Shown piece by piece: positions 1-5,472 of a stretch of 5,472 nucleotides of DNA. The stretch is from NCBI GenBank assembly GCA_030592355.1, contig JAUVJE010000158.1, positions 1 through 5,472 of the forward strand, written 5' to 3'. How positions within the stretch are numbered: position 1 is the first letter of the stretch; each line of letters starts with the position of its first letter. The translations under genes and the position numbers were made by a program. Source of the stretch: Clostridia bacterium (lineage in GTDB: Bacteria; Bacillota; Clostridia; DUPQ01). The notes below the pieces were generated by a model. The model ran no database searches, was not told the DNA's origin, and saw nothing but the letters and a program-made list of their open reading frames with translations.

Positions 1-1433
1 GCGGCTTTTTGCACCGCCTCTGAATCTATATCATTATATAACCTGATGTTTGTTTCAATATCGCCCTTGAATAAAAAGACGTCCTGCCTTACTGTACCGA
101 TAGCCTTTCGGAGCTCCTTGATACTTATGTGGCTGAGCGGTTTCCCGTCAATCAGGATTTGACCTTTCTGGTGTTTATAAAAACCAAGTATCAAACTGAT
201 TATAGTGGTTTTCCCAGCGCCCGTTGTTCCAACGATTGCAATTTTTTCACCGGGTCTGACCTTGAAAGAAACATCCCTCAATACCCAATTTTCTTCCACA
301 TATGCAAACCACACATTTTTAAACTCAATCTCTCCCCTTACATCTCCCAGCTCTTCTCTTACTTCAGGGACAGTTTCCTGTTTCATATGCATCAGCGTTT
401 CAATTCTGTCGCTTGACACCAGCGATGACTGGGTAGTGTTATACATTTCCGTTAAGCTCATTATAGGATGAAAAAATTTCCCCGCGTAATTTATAAACAT
501 ATACACGGTTCCAAAGCTGATTGCACTTTCTAAAATACCATTCCCGCCTATCCACAATATAAGTGCCGTTGCCAAAGCGGAAACAATTTCCATGAAGGGT
601 CTGAAAACACCGAATATTACTATCTGCTTGTTGTTTTCTTTAAGGTATTCTTTGTTGATTGTATCAAATTCCTCTTTCTTGGCACTCTGCATATTAAATA
701 CCTGTACAATTTTCATGCCCGCAATGTGTTCGGATAAAAATATGTTGATAGCCGTCAGCTTGGCACGCATTCTGGTGAATATCTTCCGTGCGCTGAATCT
801 GAAAAGAATTGCCGCGCCTGCTATAAGCGGAAGAACAGCCAAAACTGTCAGCGCCAATTTTACATTTATCGCAAACATTACAACGACTACCCCGATCATC
901 ATGAAAACATCTCTGAAAAAGTTGACAAGCACACTTGTATACATCTCGCTTATGGTGTTTGTATCGTTGCATACCCTGGTGACGGTGCTTCCCACCGGCG
1001 TTTTATCAAAATACGTGAAAGGTAGATTCTGAACGTGTCTGAAAACCTTGTTTCTAAGGTTCATAACGATTTTAGCCGAGGTTATCCTAAGCAGCAATGT
1101 AGAGAAATACGATAATACTATCTGCAGAACTGCAAGACCGAGGAAAGCTCCGCCAATAAGAAGAATGTGATTCTTATACTCATCGGCAGTTGCCGGATTA
1201 TCAAGAGCCATGGCAATATCATCTATGGCGGTTCCCATTATATACGGCCTTATCAATTCAGCCCCCGTCAGCACCAGAACCAGCGCCAAAGCAATCAGGA
1301 ACTGCGGCCAATACGGCACCGCATGCTTCAACAGGTTGCGAAGCGCATTTCTATCCAGTTTCTTTCTTTCTTCTGCCTTTATTTGATCAAGGCCGCGACT
1401 TTGGCCGCCTCTTCCCATTCCCGGACCGCTCAT
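1..1433 (-). CDS. ABC exporter half-transporter, second subunit (BmrD/YheH-like), C-terminus beyond window
   Basis: This is an inner-membrane ABC exporter subunit with a fused permease and ATPase, open to the left edge. About 477 codons are present of a family length near 600. I translated it from ATG at 1433, which overlaps the upstream gene's TGA by 4 bp (ATGA) and has an excellent Shine-Dalgarno at 1440-1447. A Gly/Arg-rich start and charged stretch (residues 1-40) precede likely membrane segments near 43-63, 90-110, 168-190, 193-211, 283-300 and 305-320. The permease motif YFDKTPVGS lies at 141-149, followed by RVCNDT. In the ATPase domain the A-loop aromatic is probably Y378, Walker A is GTTGAGKTT at 402-410 (K408), and the Q-loop Gln is Q450 in RQDVFLF. 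The signature, Walker B and H-loop lie outside the window, so I cannot confirm that this subunit carries the catalytic Glu expected of the partner of a degenerate subunit. Multidrug or lipid-like substrates are inferred from family; the actual substrate is unknown. Confidence 0.93.
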   Translation of the reverse strand, partial: MSGPGMGRGGQSRGLDQIKAEERKKLDRNALRNLLKHAVPYWPQFLIALALVLVLTGAELIRPYIMGTAIDDIAMALDNPATADEYKNHILLIGGAFLGLAVLQIVLSYFSTLLLRITSAKIVMNLRNKVFRHVQNLPFTYFDKTPVGSTVTRVCNDTNTISEMYTSVLVNFFRDVFMMIGVVVVMFAINVKLALTVLAVLPLIAGAAILFRFSARKIFTRMRAKLTAINIFLSEHIAGMKIVQVFNMQSAKKEEFDTINKEYLKENNKQIVIFGVFRPFMEIVSALATALILWIGGNGILESAISFGTVYMFINYAGKFFHPIMSLTEMYNTTQSSLVSSDRIETLMHMKQETVPEVREELGDVRGEIEFKNVWFAYVEENWVLRDVSFKVRPGEKIAIVGTTGAGKTTIISLILGFYKHQKGQILIDGKPLSHISIKELRKAIGTVRQDVFLFKGDIETNIRLYNDIDSEAVQKA

Positions 1434-3385
1434 ACTGCTTCACCTCCGTTGATTTCAGTTTCCTCAATAAGTTGCATTCTGTACATTCTTTCGTATATTC
1501 CGTGTCTGGCCACAAGTTCCTCATGGTTTCCTTCTTCTGCTATTTTGCCGCCTTCAAGTACGATTATTTTGTCAGAGTCTTTTATAGTAGAAATCCTGTG
1601 AGAAATAATTATGCAGGTTCTTCCCTCACGGACGTCTTTTAGATTTGCAAGAATTTCCTTTTCTGTTTCCACATCCACGCTTGACAGACAGTCATCGAGA
1701 ATCAATATCGGAGCTTCCTGTATCAGCGCTCTGGCTATGCAGATTCTTTGCTTTTGGCCGCCTGACAGATTTACGCCTTTTTCTCCAAGCATTGTTTCAA
1801 ATTTCTCGGGAAAGTCGATTATATTCCCGTAAACATTACTTTTTATTGCTGCGGCTTCGATTTCCTCACCGGAAAATCCTTCTTCGGAAAATCCGATGTT
1901 ATATGATATGGTATCCGAAAAAAGGAAATTGTCCTGAGGAACATAAGCTATGTTGTCACGGAGCTTTCTTAGGGGAATTTCCGTTATATCATGACCGTCA
2001 AAGCTAATCATTCCCTTTTTGCCTACGTCAAATACTCTCATGAGCAGACTTCCAAGCGTTGTTTTACCGCTCCCTACTTCGCCTATAACCGCAACCGTCT
2101 GCCCGGGTTCGATTTCAGTGCTGATTCCATCGAACACTTTTTCATCTTTGTCGGCATACTTGAAATCCAGTCCTTTTATAGATATCCCGCCGGATAGCCT
2201 TTTTGGAACTTTTTCATCCACAGGGCCGTATTTACCATCATATATATCAGGTTTTTCAAAAATCAAATCACTGATTCTTCCCAGTGATACCCGTCCCTGC
2301 TGAAGGTGGCTTATCAGCATCCCAATGAATCTTATGGGCCTTATGAGCATTCCCAAAAAAGCATTCGCCGTAACGAATTCGCCAAGTGAAATTGTTCCCG
2401 CAACAGCCATAAAGCCTCCGAGAAGCAGCATTACGAGATATGCCATAGTGGAAAGAAATGACAGGCTCGGGTGGAATATCGCCATTATTTTCGCAAGGCT
2501 GACATTGGCTTCGTAGTTGCTCCTGTTGATTTTCATGAAGTTCTCAATTTCAGGTTCTTCCTGTACAAATGATTTAATTATTCTGATACCCGAAATATTT
2601 TCTTCTGTTTTTGCGCTTAAATCCGCAAAGGTTTCCTGTACTTTCCGAAACCTTGTATGTATGAATTTACTGAATTTTGTAATAAGTAGTATCATTATCG
2701 GAAATGGGATTATCATTCCCAGGGTTAGTCCGAAACTCATTTTAAACGACAAATACAGCATCCCTGCACCAAGCAGAACAATTGCGTTGGTTATCATCAT
2801 TATGCCGCGGCCGACAGCCATCCTCAATGTTCTTAGGTCGTTTGTTGACAACGCCATTATTTCACCGGCTGCTTTTCTGTTGAAGTAGTTTATGGATAGA
2901 TCAACCAGCTTGTTGAATATTTTTCTACGCATAGCATAATCAAGCAGATTGCTGGCGCCCAGAATGCAGTATCTGACTGTGAAATTTGCCGCAAGCTTGG
3001 CAACAGCGATGCAGACAATGATAATACACAATATCATAAGGCGGGATACAGTTGCATCCATAGCGCCTTTTTCGGTCTCCCTGAGCATATCCACGATTTC
3101 TCCGGTTATAATCGGCGTCAGTATGGCAAAGGCATTTACTATGACGATTGAAACTATTCCTGAACCGTAGCGAATTTTATGTTTTTTAAAAAATTTCGTA
3201 AAAAGTCCCCACCCTTTTTTGATGCTTTTGTTCTGCTTCATCTGTTTTCTGAGGATTTTTTCTTCTTCGGTTCCAACCAGTTCGTCCGGAATATTACCCT
3301 TTTTAACAATTTTCTTATATCTGATCCTGGTTTTAAAATCATATTCGCTAAAAGGCTTTTTATGGTCGTTCTTTCTGTCGCTCAT
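1430..3385 (-). CDS. ABC exporter half-transporter, first subunit (BmrC/YheI-like) with degenerate Walker B
   Basis: This 651-residue ABC exporter subunit has a six-helix permease followed by an ATPase domain. A Lys-rich cytosolic N-terminus (1-70) is longer than in typical members of about 580 residues. Likely membrane segments are near 73-95, 115-137, 195-213, 217-236, 309-329 and 335-357. NYFNRKAAGEIMALSTNDL (166-184) is the usual first-intracellular-loop motif. ATPase motifs are A-loop Y410, Walker A GEVGSGKTT (435-443, K441), Q-loop Q484, signature LSGGQ (540-544), Walker B ILILDD (560-565), D-loop SSVD (568-571) and H-loop H596. Residue 565 is Asp instead of the catalytic Glu. This is characteristic of one subunit in heterodimeric exporters such as BmrC and TM287, whose ATP site hydrolyses poorly, while the intact LSGGQ completes the partner's active site. 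The start is fixed by an AGGAGAG site overlapping the regulator's stop. It is second in the operon and coupled to the following subunit by a 4-bp overlap. Substrate is unknown; drug export is inferred from family and the MarR neighbour. Confidence 0.95.
   Translation of the reverse strand: MSDRKNDHKKPFSEYDFKTRIRYKKIVKKGNIPDELVGTEEEKILRKQMKQNKSIKKGWGLFTKFFKKHKIRYGSGIVSIVIVNAFAILTPIITGEIVDMLRETEKGAMDATVSRLMILCIIIVCIAVAKLAANFTVRYCILGASNLLDYAMRRKIFNKLVDLSINYFNRKAAGEIMALSTNDLRTLRMAVGRGIMMITNAIVLLGAGMLYLSFKMSFGLTLGMIIPFPIMILLITKFSKFIHTRFRKVQETFADLSAKTEENISGIRIIKSFVQEEPEIENFMKINRSNYEANVSLAKIMAIFHPSLSFLSTMAYLVMLLLGGFMAVAGTISLGEFVTANAFLGMLIRPIRFIGMLISHLQQGRVSLGRISDLIFEKPDIYDGKYGPVDEKVPKRLSGGISIKGLDFKYADKDEKVFDGISTEIEPGQTVAVIGEVGSGKTTLGSLLMRVFDVGKKGMISFDGHDITEIPLRKLRDNIAYVPQDNFLFSDTISYNIGFSEEGFSGEEIEAAAIKSNVYGNIIDFPEKFETMLGEKGVNLSGGQKQRICIARALIQEAPILILDDCLSSVDVETEKEILANLKDVREGRTCIIISHRISTIKDSDKIIVLEGGKIAEEGNHEELVARHGIYERMYRMQLIEETEINGGEAV
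1440..1447 (-). promoter_or_regulatory. Ribosome binding site of the second exporter subunit
   Basis: GGAGGTGA on the minus strand lies 6 bp before the ATG at 1433, inside the last codons of the first subunit. It matches the anti-Shine-Dalgarno over eight bases. With the ATGA stop-start overlap it should support coupled, near-stoichiometric synthesis of the two subunits. Confidence 0.85.
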
Positions 3386-3389
3386 ATTG

Positions 3390-3396
3390 CTCTCCT
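3390..3396 (-). promoter_or_regulatory. Ribosome binding site of the first exporter subunit, overlapping the marR stop
   Basis: AGGAGAG on the minus strand ends 4 bp before the ATG at 3385 and shares bases with the regulator's TAG stop (3395-3397). It fixes the start that includes the long N-terminal extension, and makes translational coupling to the regulator likely. Confidence 0.8.
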
Positions 3397-3817
3397 ATAT
3401 CTGCTCGAGAATTTTGTTAATTGCTTCTAATGCTGTTGTTATGCTTTCATCACTGACATTGCTCAGGCTTTCATTAATTTTTTTATTGAACTCGCTGAAA
3501 TACTCATTTTTAACATCGTCTCCCTTATCAGTTATAAATACACTTGATTTTCTTTTATCTTTCAGATCTTTTTCCTTTCGGGCATATCCTCTGTCCACAA
3601 GTGAATTTACCGTATTAGTTACATTAGAGGACTGCATGGACCACCGCTTTGCTATTTCACTCATTATTGTGCCATCATCTTTTCGAAGCATGGAAAGAAT
3701 GCGGAATTCACCCGGGTACAAATTCCTTCTATTGACTTTACTGATGCTTTCTCTTCTTAACTTCTTTATCAATCTGTTAGTCTGTCTGTAAAATTCTACT
3801 TTTTTTGAATCGCTCAT
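3395..3817 (-). CDS. MarR-family winged-helix transcriptional regulator
   Basis: This 140-residue protein is of normal MarR length. An N-terminal helix (about 5-30) and a C-terminal helical part (about 100-140) would form the dimer interface. Between them is a winged helix-turn-helix: GTIMSEIAKRWSMQSSNVTNTVNSLVDRGY (49-78) reads as the two DNA-binding helices with the recognition helix near 62-74. The wing follows as RKEKDLKDKRKSSVFITDKG (80-99), with DLKDKRK matching the family's D-x-x-D-x-R wing signature. MarR proteins usually repress their own operon and a neighbouring efflux gene, and release DNA on binding a small phenolic or drug-like ligand or on oxidation. There is no cysteine in this protein, which argues against thiol-based oxidation sensing. 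It is the first gene of the exporter operon, only 9 bp ahead of the first subunit. A GGAG site at 3822-3825 lies 4 bp before the ATG. Two probable operators flank its promoter. The ligand is unknown. Confidence 0.95.
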   Translation of the reverse strand: MSDSKKVEFYRQTNRLIKKLRRESISKVNRRNLYPGEFRILSMLRKDDGTIMSEIAKRWSMQSSNVTNTVNSLVDRGYARKEKDLKDKRKSSVFITDKGDDVKNEYFSEFNKKINESLSNVSDESITTALEAINKILEQI

Positions 3818-3828
3818 TTTACTCCAAT

Positions 3829-3850
3829 TTTACTTATATTTTATAACTAT
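3829..3850 (-). promoter_or_regulatory. Probable MarR operator O1, over the transcription start
   Basis: This 22-bp AT-rich element matches a second copy at 3883-3904 in 20 of 22 positions, in the same orientation. Its core (minus strand) is GTTATAAAATATAAG, an imperfect palindrome (TTATA, AAA, TATAA) of the size MarR dimers bind. It touches the last two bases of the -10 box and covers the predicted start site, so bound protein would block RNA polymerase. Assignment to this MarR is inferred from position and symmetry. Confidence 0.65.
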
Positions 3851-3878
3851 TATACAACCCTCTTATCTGCCCCGTCAA
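3849..3878 (-). promoter_or_regulatory. Promoter of the marR-exporter operon
   Basis: On the minus strand, TTGACG (3873-3878) and a perfect TATAAT (3849-3854) are separated by 18 bp. This is a near-consensus sigma-A-type promoter. Transcription would begin near 3842, giving a leader of roughly 25 nt before the regulator's ATG at 3817. No second promoter is evident between the three genes, so this probably drives the whole operon. Confidence 0.8.
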
Positions 3879-3882
3879 TAGA

Positions 3883-3904
3883 TTTGCTTATATTTTATAA
3901 GTAT
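3883..3904 (-). promoter_or_regulatory. Probable MarR operator O2, upstream of the -35 box
   Basis: This is the second copy of the 22-bp element. Its core (minus strand) is CTTATAAAATATAAG at 3887-3901, a perfect 6-3-6 inverted repeat (CTTATA, AAA, TATAAG). It begins 4 bp upstream of the -35 hexamer. Centre-to-centre distance to O1 is 54 bp, close to five helical turns, so two dimers would sit on about the same face of the DNA on either side of the promoter. It lies about 100 bp upstream of the rightward gene's predicted start and is less likely to control it. Confidence 0.65.
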
Positions 3905-3913
3905 TTCAACTCG

Positions 3914-3928
3914 CTGACCCTGGGTCAG
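3914..3928. promoter_or_regulatory. Perfect 7-1-7 palindrome, possible operator
   Basis: CTGACCC-T-GGGTCAG is a perfect inverted repeat with a single central base, GC-rich within an AT-rich spacer. There is no following T-run and the one-base centre is poor for an RNA hairpin, so a terminator is unlikely. It lies between the two divergent promoters, about 85 bp upstream of the rightward gene's predicted start and about 35 bp upstream of the operon's -35 box. The cognate regulator is unknown; its sequence is unlike the AT-rich MarR-type elements beside it. Confidence 0.5.
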
Positions 3929-3934
3929 ATGGTC

Positions 3935-3952
3935 GATTTCAGAAGATTTCAG
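3935..3952. repeat. Direct repeat of GATTTCAG in 10-bp phase
   Basis: GATTTCAG occurs at 3935-3942 and again at 3945-3952, one helical turn apart. A weaker related GATTCGTG follows at 3956-3963. The array lies just upstream of the weak -35 region of the rightward gene, where tandem activator boxes often lie. Short repeats of this size can occur by chance. Confidence 0.35.
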
Positions 3953-3970
3953 TTTGATTCGTGTGCAAGG

Positions 3971-3999
3971 TTTTTCTAAAGGTAAATTTTAGGTATAAT
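3971..3999 (+). promoter_or_regulatory. Promoter of the BMP lipoprotein gene
   Basis: TATAAT at 3994-3999 is a perfect -10 box. At 17-bp spacing the -35 position reads TTTTTC (3971-3976), a poor match to TTGACA. The start would be near 4006, giving a leader of about 20 nt. The weak -35 fits a promoter that relies on an activator, perhaps acting at the palindrome or direct repeats upstream. Confidence 0.6.
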
Positions 4000-4015
4000 A
4001 GGCTTAATATTATTT

Positions 4016-4021
4016 GGAGAG
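4016..4021 (+). promoter_or_regulatory. Ribosome binding site of the lipoprotein gene
   Basis: GGAGAG lies 6 bp before the ATG at 4028. It supports this start, which also gives a complete signal peptide with a Lys-Lys n-region. Confidence 0.8.
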
Positions 4022-4027
4022 TTATTT

Positions 4028-5440
4028 ATGAAAAAAGTGTTTTTGGTCATACTGTCGCTGCTACTGGCTGCTTCGCTGCTAAGCGGATGCGCAGATGTTT
4101 TAGGAACCGGAATTGAATTGACCAGGAATCCTTTTATGCCTATTCAAGGAACACCTGTTCCTGAACCAAATGCTCCGTTATTAAAGACACCGGAACCTAC
4201 GTCATCACCGGAATCCACACAGAAACCAATTACAAGCACCAATCCTAAACCTGCGCCCACCTCGGAATCAACGGCAACACCGGAACCAACGGCTATCCCG
4301 GACATTTTGAAAATCGCGATGCTGTCCGACGACAGCGACAACAAAGCCTATTCCCTAGGCAAGCTTGCATGGAGCGGCATTGAATCAGCCTGTCTGGATT
4401 TTGGTTATGAACCGGTCTTTATGGAAACTCCTGCAATGGATACAAAAACCATACTGGATTCCATAGATAAGCTTGTTACTGATAACTGCAGACTGATAAT
4501 ACTGCCAAGCTACAGATTCAAAGATGCGCTTTATAAGGCTCAGAATATATACCCGGATACTAATTTCATACTTTTTGGATTCGACGGAACAATGGGCAAT
4601 AACGTTGTGACCGTTGTTTTCGCTGAAGAGGAGGCTGCTTTCCTTGCAGGTGTAGCGGCTGCCGTTGAAATAACAACATCCCTTGGATTCGAAAAAGCAG
4701 AGTTTGGAATTGTAATTGAAGAAACTACGCTGAGCGCACAACGCTATACCGAAGGCTTCCGCCAGGGAGTGGAGTATGCCTTTGCTGAATATGGAACCGC
4801 CGTCACACTTGAAGAAAAATTTATATCATACCTAGAAATGGCAAATGATCCCAAAGGCGCCCTGCAAACAGCCAATGCTCTTTTTGACAGCGGGGCTGAC
4901 TGCATCCTGAATCTTGCCGGCGGCTCCGGAGCAGGCCTCATTGAAGGAGCTGTAGATTTCACAAGCTGGGGAATGGAAGTTTACACCATCGGAGTAGATT
5001 ATGATCAATTTGATGAAGGCATCTATGGAGATAATTTATCTGTGGTTTTGACCTCAGTTGTAAAATATTACGATACTGCCGTCTACGACATGATAAAGAC
5101 ATATGCAGCTGGAGATTTCCCCGGCGGTACTTCTGTCCACTTTGATATATCAATGGGCGGAATCGGCCTATCTCTTAATAACCCGAACCTATCCCCATCG
5201 ACTGTTATGCTGATGGATGAAGTGTTCTCTCTTATTGAAGACAATTCCATCTTTGTACAAACATTAGAGGATTTGCAGTTGATGCCGTTCCCAACACTAC
5301 CTCCTTTAATAACACTATCGCCTGTTCCAACACTACCTCCATCCATAACACTGCCTCCAACTACATCATTACCGCCGACTACGACTCTTCCTCCATCTAC
5401 ATCGTTACCTCCGACCACAACTCTGCCTCCAATGCCGTAG
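4028..5440 (+). CDS. BMP/PnrA-family substrate-binding lipoprotein with Pro/Thr-rich N-linker and hexapeptide-repeat C-tail
   Basis: This 470-residue predicted lipoprotein has a signal peptide with lipobox LLSGC (cleavage before C21), so it should be anchored to the outer face of the membrane. Residues 41-91 are a Pro/Thr/Ser linker with TPEPT motifs. Residues 92-410 match the BMP (basic membrane protein/PnrA/TmpC) periplasmic-binding fold: KIAMLSDDSDNKAYSLGKLA at 95-114, YPDTNFILFGFDG (175-187), EEEAAFLAGVAAAV (200-213), YTEGFRQGVEYA (240-251), DSGADCILNLAGGSGAGLIE (287-306), IGVDYDQ (321-327) and SVVKYYDTAVYDMI (343-356). Characterised members bind purine nucleosides; D324 or D326 and K346 probably correspond to the ribose-contacting Asp and Lys of PnrA (from memory). 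The usual SFN near the first loop reads AYS (107-109) here, so the ligand may differ. The tail (423-470) is eight hexapeptides ending at the stop. ATG has a GGAGAG site 6 bp upstream. No permease or ATPase partner is in view; it could serve a distant importer or act as a sensor. Confidence 0.92.
   Translation: MKKVFLVILSLLLAASLLSGCADVLGTGIELTRNPFMPIQGTPVPEPNAPLLKTPEPTSSPESTQKPITSTNPKPAPTSESTATPEPTAIPDILKIAMLSDDSDNKAYSLGKLAWSGIESACLDFGYEPVFMETPAMDTKTILDSIDKLVTDNCRLIILPSYRFKDALYKAQNIYPDTNFILFGFDGTMGNNVVTVVFAEEEAAFLAGVAAAVEITTSLGFEKAEFGIVIEETTLSAQRYTEGFRQGVEYAFAEYGTAVTLEEKFISYLEMANDPKGALQTANALFDSGADCILNLAGGSGAGLIEGAVDFTSWGMEVYTIGVDYDQFDEGIYGDNLSVVLTSVVKYYDTAVYDMIKTYAAGDFPGGTSVHFDISMGGIGLSLNNPNLSPSTVMLMDEVFSLIEDNSIFVQTLEDLQLMPFPTLPPLITLSPVPTLPPSITLPPTTSLPPTTTLPPSTSLPPTTTLPPMP
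5294..5437 (+). repeat. Eight in-frame 18-bp repeats encoding [T/S]LPPxx hexapeptides
   Basis: Residues 423-470 of the lipoprotein split into exactly eight hexapeptides: TLPPLI, TLSPVP, TLPPSI, TLPPTT, SLPPTT, TLPPST, SLPPTT and TLPPMP. The next codon is the TAG stop. The DNA units are related but not identical, with synonymous changes (CTA, CTG, CTT, TTA for Leu). The last four alternate S-T-S-T, so a 36-bp higher-order unit is visible (unit 5 resembles 7, and unit 6 resembles 8). The tail should be an extended, possibly polyproline-II, spacer. Normally such a linker joins two domains, but here nothing follows it. Confidence 0.9.
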
Positions 5441-5472
5441 CATTGAAATCTCTTATTTAGTGGTTGTTTTTA

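Noticed and set aside
592..1032. Plus-strand open frame of 146 codons with hydrophobic stretches
   Set aside because: It lies opposite the permease domain of the second exporter subunit, whose frame is open without interruption from 1433 to the left edge and carries the family motifs.
3219..3791. Plus-strand 190-codon open frame rich in Leu/Ser/Phe
   Set aside because: It spans the MarR gene and the start of the exporter subunit on the opposite strand, both of which have strong family motifs. Its hydrophobicity comes from antisense Lys/Glu-rich codons.
3914..3928. Reading the CTGACCC/GGGTCAG dyad as a transcription terminator
   Set aside because: There is no T-run on either side, the centre is one base, and both flanking genes are transcribed away from it, so a terminator there would serve no gene.
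5083..5418. Minus-strand open frame encoding a Gly/Val-rich repetitive protein
   Set aside because: It is the antisense reading of the lipoprotein's Pro/Thr repeat tail and C-terminal domain. The repetitiveness is fully explained by the sense-strand repeats, and the sense frame has clear family motifs.
5441..5472. Terminator or continuing gene after the lipoprotein stop
   Set aside because: The 32 remaining bases show a T-rich end but no inverted repeat and are too short to judge.

Overview
The window reads as chromosomal DNA from a Gram-positive Firmicute, most likely a member of the Clostridia. The evidence is strong GGAGG-type ribosome binding sites, near-consensus TATAAT boxes, moderate-to-low GC, an N-terminal lipobox on a long Pro/Thr linker, and ABC and MarR proteins of Firmicute style. 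Genus assignment is not possible from sequence reading alone.

Layout. Positions 1-3817 hold a tight minus-strand operon of three genes, transcribed right to left. It starts with a MarR-family regulator (3395-3817). Next is a 651-residue ABC half-transporter (1430-3385). Last is a second ABC half-transporter that runs off the left edge (1-1433). The regulator and first transporter are 9 bp apart, with the ribosome binding site overlapping the regulator's stop. The two transporter genes overlap by 4 bp (ATGA). The pair looks like a heterodimeric multidrug-type exporter of the BmrCD (YheI/YheH), LmrCD and TM287/288 class: the first subunit has Asp where the catalytic Walker B Glu is expected, the known mark of the degenerate ATP site.

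Positions 3818-4027 are a 210-bp divergent intergenic region rich in regulatory structure. It holds a near-consensus promoter for the marR operon. Two copies of a 22-bp AT-rich palindromic element lie 54 bp apart on either side of that promoter and are probable MarR operators. It also holds an unrelated perfect 7-1-7 palindrome, a short direct repeat in 10-bp phase, and a promoter for the rightward gene.

Positions 4028-5440 encode a 470-residue lipoprotein. A BMP/PnrA-type (basic membrane protein, nucleoside-binding-like) substrate-binding domain sits between an N-terminal Pro/Thr/Ser linker and an unusual C-terminal tail of eight hexapeptide repeats that runs exactly to the stop codon. No permease or ATPase partner for it is visible. 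The last 32 bases hold no recognisable feature.

How the parts work together: the regulator probably represses its own operon and releases it when a toxic compound is present, so that the exporter is made. The lipoprotein is divergently transcribed from its own promoter, and a functional link to the exporter is not shown. I see no mobile elements, CRISPR, RNA genes or clearly novel multi-gene system. The points most worth following up are the paired operators and the repeat-tailed BMP lipoprotein.
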